In this document: positions 53,901 to 61,700 of the stretch, piece by piece
Position numbering within the stretch: the first letter of the stretch is position 1
How the letters are laid out: the number at the start of each line of letters is the position of its first letter
DNA from: Paenibacillus oryzae
GTDB lineage: Bacteria > Bacillota > Bacilli > Paenibacillales > Paenibacillaceae
Assembly: GCF_001675045.1 (NCBI RefSeq)
Contig: NZ_LYPA01000029.1
Coordinates: 1-64,000 of the forward strand
Direction: 5' to 3'
Length of the DNA: 64,000 nt
Notes under the pieces: generated by a model
Database searches by the model: none
Told to the model about the DNA's origin: nothing
The model's input: only the letters and a program-made list of their open reading frames with translations
Position numbers and translations under genes: made by a program

Positions 53901-55675
53901 AAGCGCCGGATGGCAAGCAGCAGTTCAAATCAGTTGTCGCCAGCGGCGACGAAATGGACAGGCTGAGCTACAGCGTTATTGCCGGCGAAACGATATCGCT
54001 GGCTAGCGACGGGACTATGCTTGGCATGGGCATTGGAGCTTCCCTCATTGAGGTGAAGTACAAAATTTCGGACGAGATGTCGCTGACCGCTTATGTGCCT
54101 GTTCAGGTGCAAGAGGTTAAGCCAACCTCGCTGCAAAGCATAACTGCCTATACGGCAGCCGTTTCCAATCAATCCAACGTTACCCGAATCGCTGTAACCA
54201 GCGCCGGGGAAACAACGGGATATCAGCTTGTATACCGTTCCTTTGCAAGTGGCTCCGAGGCTGCTGTTCCAGCCTTTGGCGATGATTTGACCAACTGGAG
54301 CCTGATTCCGGCGGGCGGTGTAGTCAAGGCCGCAGCCGGGGATCGGATCGTTGTTGCCAAACGGAATTCGATGGATAAAAAAGCGGTGTCCGCCTCCAAG
54401 GCCATGTCGGCCGTAGTATGGAGCGCAGGCGCAGGCGGCGGTGGCGGCGGCTTTGGCGGCGGAGGATTTGCCGGCGGAGCTGCGGGCGGCGGCGAAGAGG
54501 AAGCAATTGACGCTGAGCCGTTTACTTTGATGGTAAATGGAGTGTCCAGCAGTGCCAAATGGATAGGCAGCATATTGACGGCGGATATTTCCGCCAAAAA
54601 CGCTGATGGAATGAAGGACAATTTGCGTATTGTGTCCAAGGATGCAACTGCAACGGGCTATTCGCTTCGTATTGACAAAGAAACGGTTAGCCGTTTGGCA
54701 GCGGACGGAAATTCCATCGTATTTGATCTGGCGAAGGCTAAGCTGACCTTGACTCCGGAGCAATTGAGCAAGGTACAAGGCAATCTGGAGCTGACTATAG
54801 CGCCTAATCATGTGGAAGGCGTGAAGCAGGCAGAGAAGGTTGCGCAGTCGGCACAAGCTTCGCTGCTGGGCAAAGGCTCCGGCTTCTCCGTAGCTCTTAA
54901 TACGGAAACAGACAGCATCAAGCATTTGCAGATTGCAATTCCCGATGGAGTCAGCATCAATGATTTGACGGCTATTGTCGAAATTGGGGAAAACGGGTTC
55001 TGGACGCCGCTTCCATGGAGTCTGGAAATGATTGGGGGCAAAGCCTATGCAAGCCTGACACCAGCCAATGGCGGCAGCTTGTATTTCATGAGCGGCGAGG
55101 CGTCGTTCCGGGATGTTCCAAACCAATATTGGGGCAAGGCGGGCATTGAAGAGGCTGCGGCAAAACTTCTGGTGCTGGGCAAAGGCCAAGGCCGCTTTGA
55201 TTACAACGGTCTCGTCAACCGCTCCGAATTCCCGACCATGCTGCTGCGGGCGGCTGGTCTGATGGGACAGACAGCGGAGCAGTCGTATCCTGATGTGCCG
55301 GCGGATGCCTGGTATGCGCGCAGCGTGGCGATTGCATCAAGGCTTGGACTGGTGACAGGATTAGGCGATGGAAGATATGCGCCGCAAAAAACATTGTCCC
55401 GTCTGGAAGGCATGACCATGATTGGCCGTCTGGTGGAGCAATATGCGCCGGAGTCAGCGCTGACGGACGAGGAAGTTTCCGAAATCATCAGCCGTTACAG
55501 CGATGGCGACGCTATTCCTGAATGGGGCAAAAAAGCGGTCGCTATGGCGATCAAGCATGGCATTATTACAGGCGATGCGGGAGCTATTAATCCTTCCGGC
55601 TCCTTGACGAGAGCGCAAGCCGCCATTATCGCGGTGCGAGTCCAGAAGTGGCTGTCTCTTGGCAATCAACGTTAA
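47960..55675 (+). CDS. Giant exported SLH protein (2571 aa) with acidic and Gly-rich segments
   Basis: GTG start with GGAGG seven bases upstream (an ATG at 47930 lacks a site); signal peptide KLAKKTFLSLLIFIVFITTHGG. The N-terminal ~480 residues form an unrecognised beta-rich domain. About residues 913-940 are almost all Asp/Glu. Residues ~970-1330 form a long domain of alternating amphipathic strands (GGLSFGGSISFKVVDAEI...). Fn3/Ig-like modules follow, a Big-type module (about 1955-2055), a Gly-rich linker (about 2155-2179) and three SLH motifs (about 2379-2567). Probably a cell-wall-anchored structural protein; acidic run could bind calcium (inference). Confidence 0.8.
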   Translation: MKLAKKTFLSLLIFIVFITTHGGAITYAIEQATAPNTTELSNGFIKIAVDNATGRFGIRTVDGQPVRKNDNNVNMLFRGDNPETSFTTFRIDGTDYIFGNPYKFAVNFVSEITKPVIVNNSNGTKQIETVWSIKGVRIKQVLMLYSNNADLVNAGNVNVRYEVQNNSGAQVELGSRILLDTMVGGNDGPEFQIGTAYRAPLTAERRLVHDPAAIGVPEEDIAYYKLPPYWVMRDKLDLTNALATNVTAYGFNNFSEGYTNIVDEMIVGHWNGLANTKWDYTVNRNLDFTRDTNDYGSADSAVAFYWNPKTLAKGGSKTFETVYGLGEIVAPDKVFSIRFLDPVMQLGTTEDGNAYADEGIFDITAEIENLPSFNMEHSNITYRMELQSGLDFVALDNTGKIIRNDDGTAKTEAVRYKEQALPKPATLEEAAQGIIPKYQPGDTITVNFKVKAKGRPWPTTKQYMLTASSPETRAKLSKEQPQVEPKKESEEGAEEEGELPPVHEGIQAEFASTKTNFILLPAIGEAKATYVYGLSPGEAYRTDEKYITLNLSNIEAYTTSGAQGNPNFDLYLEETVTGKRYKVPVADSVIIQPTDDGSTGDMIITYRGGDLVDANGDVLETGLGPELPLGEYKVEIDYKNDTPSNARGGAGSEGDTEGETGGENEGEDEEDAERDAMFDITTSQTFLVTDNEDARVRNANLLVVYKQTVNLTLVPLSAGEDDLKDINDVMYHKPFAPGGSLAAAKTAMVPALSKMAIASRLVDPDLEVDSLFVNSTTNTEMLKDFPLYNYRAFSSEEEMEAFFEDREDREALVTIEGMIKQIGKGEDLQAVVDTSTEPAIINGAVNYQGKDLVFVRGGLEIFGSKYDTIPLMDTLFVKGDGTLSVAGSGFVFHRGEWTLDFYNGFQKSMERAEEDDDDDEEEEEEEEEGDEDENDNPEDDTLNGSLSWAQGNIGSRLNPMRQVMVEDVYFNRHSLFATLPLSLGGFTFQFNDFILREGGLSFGGSISFKVVDAEIKDVIFNNKGFVGVEADLKFELNKEMGLLKPDSKAEGVNGELNIVHYQQAVQGKNNYYGLKFGAELSNMMEVEVEFALKKVDDGRILPDVIAFGTSLPKPGVLITGATYLTKIRGAIRELADTIAGGSKDDPFPLTLEAGVSLRFGIAPAYHYGDIDLTLKRTGIKIVGKMDFSTSPNGDNLMPMITEALLEAQWVKPWFVRLQAEVDIMGWDVIIGKAGIFVGQNLEKNRIDFEGFVSSKIQVPSGVPIVGGMPLSGVYFGLNNDKVWGSVSILFISLGVTYYWGGGIEFGTSGEGLPEGLIHMVVEDPEKGSQLVVIGQGIETVATSWLTPENDNQEIVYRELGNGVTMIDQGTLDIGIGGITTSNGGRVHNIPVNRINGSALIEVSYDGPDAPELSIKDSTGKAYPIVIDNTNTNPQANAFTQWIPAAAASDGVDAYKLYIMVPESKVKSGTAAWKLTSETPVETKLLSVPSLPELTNVELSKDAANSNQFTASWKVSNPSEGDTINLYLTKDSVVEPPAASDDVAAPGDPGVLIAGNIPVAENGEGSYTIDVTQVSMLGDVEDIRGLLQQGNYYLRAELKSDATYGTMTSTQRFEIIDPLAPVKVSNVEVKAAGNGMFSLSFKPADKKAGHEGYEHSYSIFAETMQGDKLASYDSFGELLFTEEELAPYWNAASGRYEGIMVGGWTSVSASDESAGEKHVGLEPGYKYSISVTAAVKPPIEADKNENYHFAESVASSLTLLPVPSNPKLRLASSGSFGSKLELLTNQTSQSISVVSDQPNVEVEAFIGGESLGVAKLANTAGGSAGTLTFDQFKTDGTYAVELMATNTVTKDRRISLLYLTVDTLAPVLYISQPETGVRTSNGYIQVSGQTSNDANLTVGGTAVPIDRNGDGTFSASIPVASKEPTVDLVFVARDDAGNENRAVVTITNDSFEAPVGLVPRSITLAPGEQRKVEAVLRYPNGKAPDGKQQFKSVVASGDEMDRLSYSVIAGETISLASDGTMLGMGIGASLIEVKYKISDEMSLTAYVPVQVQEVKPTSLQSITAYTAAVSNQSNVTRIAVTSAGETTGYQLVYRSFASGSEAAVPAFGDDLTNWSLIPAGGVVKAAAGDRIVVAKRNSMDKKAVSASKAMSAVVWSAGAGGGGGGFGGGGFAGGAAGGGEEEAIDAEPFTLMVNGVSSSAKWIGSILTADISAKNADGMKDNLRIVSKDATATGYSLRIDKETVSRLAADGNSIVFDLAKAKLTLTPEQLSKVQGNLELTIAPNHVEGVKQAEKVAQSAQASLLGKGSGFSVALNTETDSIKHLQIAIPDGVSINDLTAIVEIGENGFWTPLPWSLEMIGGKAYASLTPANGGSLYFMSGEASFRDVPNQYWGKAGIEEAAAKLLVLGKGQGRFDYNGLVNRSEFPTMLLRAAGLMGQTAEQSYPDVPADAWYARSVAIASRLGLVTGLGDGRYAPQKTLSRLEGMTMIGRLVEQYAPESALTDEEVSEIISRYSDGDAIPEWGKKAVAMAIKHGIITGDAGAINPSGSLTRAQAAIIAVRVQKWLSLGNQR

Positions 55676-55696
55676 TTATTATGCAGCACAGGCAGA

Positions 55697-55719
55697 GGCA
55701 GGCCGTTCTACGGCCTGCC
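55697..55719 (+). promoter_or_regulatory. Intercistronic 9-bp hairpin without T run
   Basis: GGCAGGCCG / CGGCCTGCC with a 5-nt loop, 22 bp after the stop of the SLH giant and 54 bp before the next gene. It has no T run, so it may stabilise or process the polycistronic message or reduce downstream expression. Confidence 0.6.
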
Positions 55720-55772
55720 AAAGCCGTTCAATAAACGGGAATACTTGTATCCTTACTTGAGGCGGTGTACAG

Positions 55773-58700
55773 ATGGCTCGGAATAGAAAGCAGGCGCTTC
55801 GCGCAGCCTTGATCGCTTTTTTGACAGTTGCGATTGTTGGATCGTGGATGCTGGCGGCAGGCGCAAGCGGAACCAAATGGAGCGATTATGCGGAAACGCA
55901 GTGGTATGATAATTTTCAGCTAAACGATACGTATACAATTGATTCCGCAGCCAAGCTGGCCGGCATTGCCAAGCTGGTCAACGAAGGAAGCGTCAACGGC
56001 TTTTCGGGAAAAATATTGAAAATCGCGGCGAATATCGACTTGTCCGCGCATGAATGGGTGCCTATCGGAACAGAGGAGCATCCTTTTCGCGGAACGCTTT
56101 ATACGCCCGTAGGCGAAAGCTATATCATTACGGGGCTTGTTATTGAGGATGCTTCTGCATACGCGGGGCTGGTCGGTAATGCGCAGGACGCAACAATCGG
56201 CGGCTTCAGCATTGGAGCGGGCTCTCGCATTACACTGGGCTCGGATTCCGGCACAAGCGCCCTTTATGTCGGCTCTGTTGTCGGCAGGTCGGGCGGCAAT
56301 GGTACCGTATATGATCTAAACAGCACCGTGTCCATTTCGGTTTACGGCAATGCTCAAAACCTGTATGTCGGCGGTCTGGCCGGCTTTGCGGAAGGAACCG
56401 TGTCCAGCTCGGGATACAACGGCGCAATTAATGCCGAGGTTCAGCATGTTGCTGCAGGCGGTCTGGTTGGATACGGCGGTTCGTCCGGCTTGAAAATAAA
56501 ACGGGTAACCAATACCGCAGCAATTGCAGCGGAAAGCAATGCCTACTCGGGAAGTGCAATTGCCGGCGGCATCATCGGTCAAAGCACCGGGCAATTGCTG
56601 ATGGAGGAGGATTCAACTCCGATCAGCAATAGCGGCGGAATAACCGTTATTTCGGAAGGAGTCAGTTATGCGGGGGGAATTGTCGGCAAGGCGGATAGCC
56701 TGGTTACCTTCTCCGGAGATACTTCCAATTCCGGCGCTATCGCCATTCAATCGCCGTTAGGCGAGCTGTCAGCTGCGGGCGGTCTGGTCGGAGCGATTAC
56801 CTCCGAGCTGGGCAATCATCCCGTCAATATTCATTTTGCGGGCAGCGGTAATATCGTCAATAACGGCGGAAGCAATGTCTACACAGGCGGCATAGCCGGA
56901 AGACTGGAAACCTCGCTGGTCTGGCAGCGCGATTTGCAAGTCGGCGTGGATGTATTTGTATCCGGCGCGTCAAATGTGCATACCGGCGGTTTGATCGGTT
57001 TTGCCGGACAGCAGGTGCAATTTCTCGACTCCGCGCATCATACCGGAAGTGTTACGGTTGAGCGCAGCAGCAGCTCGGAGCTGAACGAGGCCTACACCGG
57101 CGGATTTATCGGCTTTTCGGATGATCGGATTTTGCTGGACAGCAAGGCTGGTGGGACCTACAGCAGCAGCGGCTCCATTAGCGTAACAGGCGACAAAGGC
57201 TTGTATACCGGCGGCATCGCGGGCAATCGCGCTTTTGCCCGGACGAGCGGAAAAGCAAACAATGTAGCCAGCACCGGCAATATCGACGTGTCCGGGTCCA
57301 GTCTGCTGTATACTGGGGGATATGTGGGTGTTGTTCCTGCTGATGCAGCGGATTTCGGATTGTATGGACTTGCTTATGCGGGCAAAGTTACTGTAGCGGC
57401 CGAAAGCTCCAATAATGATGAAATGGTTGCTACAGGCGGTATCGTCGGACATTATGCAAAGGCTGAGGGCGATGACGCACTGCTTGCCGACTTGTCCTTC
57501 AGCGGACAGCTTTATGCATTGGGCGGCGGAGCCTTTACGTATACGGGCGGCATTGCCGGATATGTGGAAAAAGGCGACATTCAGAATGCCTCGGCTGGAG
57601 CCAATGCGGAGGAGCATGCGCTTATTGAATCCGACGGCAAGCTTGGCGGCGTGGCGGGTTTCCTGAACGGAAGCGTCGACGTAGCAAAGGTTGCTAATGC
57701 GACTCTTGTTGCCCGTACGCCGAATAGCGATATTGGCGGCGTGGCCGCAATTGCGTCCGGAACGCTGGCGGGCGCGCGCGTGGGCGATCCGCTGGGAGAA
57801 GACGCGGCTTCAATTCTGATAAAAGTTTACCTGGACAATGACGGCGAGGACAATCTGACAGCGGGCGGCGTTGTCGGACGCAACGAAGGCAGTCTTGTTG
57901 TAAAAGACAGCTCTATTGGCGGCGGCTCGCTTCTTGCCGAGGAAGGGCGCAGCGGCTATACGCTGGGCGGCATTGTTGGCGCTGCAACGGCTGAAGCCAT
58001 TTTGGGCGAGCCGGAGCGGCCGCTGGAGGCCAAAAAGTTGTTCATTAAGGGAGCGGCTTCAAACAGCCTGCTGGGCGGAGCGGTTGGCCGCAACGGAGCT
58101 GTTGAGCTTTATTTGACTACTGAGGCTGTCAGCATTGAGGCAGCAGGAGATGAATTGGCTGCGGGCGGCGTCATCGGCTTGAACGAAGCGCGGAACGGTG
58201 TGGAAACAACGGCTCTCAAGGCCTTGCGCACAAGCATTGAGGCATCGGGCGCTTCCATCGAGGCGGGCGGCATAGCCGGACGCAATACGGGTCGGCTGGT
58301 AAATGCCGCATCAACTGAAGGCGTCATTACGTTAACTGGCGCATCCAATTCCGGCGGCGGCATAGCCGGGCTGAACCACGGCGATATTGAGGACAGCAGC
58401 GCGGTGGACCTGACGCTTAACGGAGATGTGGACGGCGCTTCGCTTGGCGGGATAGCAGGCGTATCCAGACCGCTGGCCGCTGACGCTCCACGTCCTTCCA
58501 TAACCAGCTCGACGGTTGTTTCCACCGAAACTCTGCTGGGTACGATTACACAGCCGAACGTAAGGCTGGGCGGCATTGTTGGCCTGTCTGCGGATACGGA
58601 CATTGTTGATCCCGTTGTAAAAGCGGACAATTCCGATTACGTGATTCTGACGGTGAAGGCGCCCAACAGTTATGCAGGCGGCATCGTCGGTGAATCGGCG

Positions 58701-61700
58701 GGCGGCAGCATTAAAGGAGCTGGAAATACGACTTTGCCCAACGTGCAGCAGTTGTTCATTACCACTTCGACTGCGGCAGCCAATGCGCGCGCGGGCGGCA
58801 TAGCAGGTCACGCCGACAAAACGGCGATTAAAGGCATAACAGGCAAAAGTGTCAACCTGAATCTGGCGGGCAGCGATACTATGGCCGGCGGCGTAGCGGG
58901 ACATTTTCAGGCGTCGGACAGTGCTGTTATTAGCGGGATTTACATGGATATGGTTAGCGTCAAGGCTGTGGAAACAGCAGCAAATTCCAGACTTGGCGGG
59001 GCAATAGGCCTGAACGACAGCCGCGCTTCCGATGCGGGAGCCAATCCGGCTTCTGCTTCCAGCACGCTGCAGCATACACGGATTATTGGAAATCTGTCCA
59101 ATTCCAATTCGCCGGTTGTAGAAAATCGTGCAAGCAATGCTATAGTCGGCGGGCTGCTGGGCGAAAACCGAAGCCTTGTAGCCAATACAAGCATCATAGA
59201 CAAAATCGTTGTATCATCTCGAGGCAACGGCAGCATTGTGGGCGGGTATGCCGGCGTCAATCGCGCAGACGGCACACTTTATTATACCTACGCCAATGCC
59301 AACCTTTCCGTTCAGGGGCAGGATGTTGCGGTTGGAGGACATACCGGACTGAACGAAGGGCAAATTATGTCCTCTTATGTAGATATTGATGTCAAAAGCC
59401 AGGCCTCAGGCACCTCGTCAAAAGCCGTTCCGCTTGGCGGGCTTGTGGGGATAAACAAGGGTCTGATTGACAAATCCTACGCGGTTTCGGCCGTTTCTTC
59501 AACCGGCGCATACAGCGTAACGGGCGGACTGGTCGGAGACCAGCTGGCAGGAACGATCCGTTACTCCTATGCGGGCAAGCAAGTAGCCGCTTCCGGGGCC
59601 TCCAGCTTTGCCGGGGGCTTCGCGGGCCGAATTGGCGGCGGAGAAATAAAGGAGAGCTATTCCGCGGCAAATGTAACATCAAGCGGAGGCGCTCTTAGCG
59701 GTGGTTTTGCGGGACGTTATGACAACAGCAGCAGAGCGCTGCTGTACAAAACGTATTACATCAAGGACGATGCGGTTGCTATTAACAAGGATTTGCCGGA
59801 TTTTGCCGCCGGTGAATTCAATTGGTTAAATGCGCCGGGCAGACTCAGCACACTGCTTGATGAAACGCTCAGAAATCGCGATGCTTTCCCAGGCTTGTCG
59901 GGCTGGGATTTCAATACAATCTGGCGTTACGGCTCCTTGAATGCGAAATATCTGTATCCCGAGCTGATCCGCACAGCCAATAGCGGCGGCGGAGACGGCG
60001 GCACGGAAGTGAATGCCAGCGTAAATTGGTATACGCGCAATATTGACGCACTCACCTTCCAGATTACTAGCGAAGCGGAGCTGGCCGGCCTGGCCAGTCT
60101 GGTCAACGGAACGGTTCTGGGCGTGGAGCGGCAGGACTTTGCAGGACGAACGATTCGCCTTATGAATCCGGTTCATATTCAATCCGATGACTGGATCTCT
60201 ATCGGGGCGGGAGAAGCGACTCCGTTTGAAGGCACGTTTAACGGAGGCGGACATCTGATCGACGGCTTGTCTGTCGAGTCTGGTCAGGACATGTCGGGCT
60301 TGTTCGGCGTCATTGGCGAGGGAGCGACAATAGAGAAGGTGTATCTGGAGCCTGTTTCCATTACGGGTGACGGCTACGCAGGGTCTCTTGCCGCTATCAA
60401 CCATGGCGTTATTACAAACGTCAAAGTAGATATACCCGATACCTTTGCCATTAAAGGAAATATTGTCGGCGGATTTATCGGCGCCAATACCGGGACGCTG
60501 GAGGCAGTTACGCTGCTGTTCCCGCAAGGGGCATCCGTGGAAGCGGTTGGCCGCGATGCCATCGCAGGCGCTATTGTCGGAGACAACAGCATTGATATCA
60601 AGCCAGAGCTGTTCAGCCAGCTTGAGCTGCTCGGAACCGTCAGAAGCTCCGCCCAAGGCGCGGTGCTCGGCGGTTACATCGGACAGCAGGCCGGAGACTT
60701 CAGCGGCTTTGATATAACGATTGATCATAGCGTAGCTGCGGAAGGGCAAGATTCGATTGCCGGCGGGATAATCGGACGTCATTTATCAGGAGCAACGGAG
60801 AATCTGAACGTTCTGCTTGGGGGCGGCAGCATTAAAGCGCCGGCGGACGGAACGACGGCAGGGGCTGTCACAGGCGTGTCGGCCAGCGGAAACAAGCTGC
60901 GCAATATCAGCCTGCAAGGCAACCCGGCTGCTGCTCCAATTATTGGCGGCGGTATTCTAGGCGGAATTGTTGGCCAAAAAACAGGCATGTCAGGCAGCCA
61001 ATACGATGCGGAAGAGCTTTCGGCTACAGGTCTGCTGCTGACCGCGCCGGAAGAAGCGGCCTCTGCAACAATGGGCGGTTTGTTCGGGAAGCTGGTTAAC
61101 GGCGCAGCTAACGGGCTGTATGCGGAAGGCGATATTGTTCCTCATGCCTCCCAAGGCATAGTCGGCGGTATTGCCGGTGAAGTGCGCGACAGCTTGTTAA
61201 ACAATGTGGAGTCGCTTGTCCATATTTCGTATGAAGGCGTCAAAGGTGAAGCGGCGATTGGGGGCATAGCCGGTGTGCTGGCTGCCGCCGATCACGACCA
61301 AGCCTTTGATTTAGAGGGAAGTCTCCCTTATTACAGCGGCTTGTACAGGGGCGTAGCCAAAGGCATCACGTTAAAGGCTGCCGGCAGCGGCAGCTCGGCA
61401 GACATTGCTATCGGCGGTTTGATTGGCAAGCTTGACGCCTCCGTTTATTTCAGTGAAGCCGATGCCGATTTGTCCACCGCAGGAGCACTTGTGGCAGCAA
61501 TGGGCGGCCTGGCAGGCGAAAGCAGAGGCATTATTGTGCAATCGGAAAGCTTCGGCGTTCTGAATGCCTTTACTAATACGGAGCAATACACAGGCGGAGC
61601 AGTAGGCTATGGCGAAGGCGGCGGCATTTATTACACCTATGTCACCTCCGGCGGCAAAGCCTTGAAAGTGCAGGAGCCTGTTACACGGCTTCCCCAAATG

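Noticed and set aside
53930-55189. Long open frame (419 codons) on the minus strand under the SLH giant
   Set aside because: It lies entirely antisense to a protein with clear SLH domains, has no ribosome site or recognisable domain, and reads as low-complexity basic sequence. The same applies to other long antisense frames, such as 24870-25991, 8001-8999, 45952-46809 and 59826-60782.
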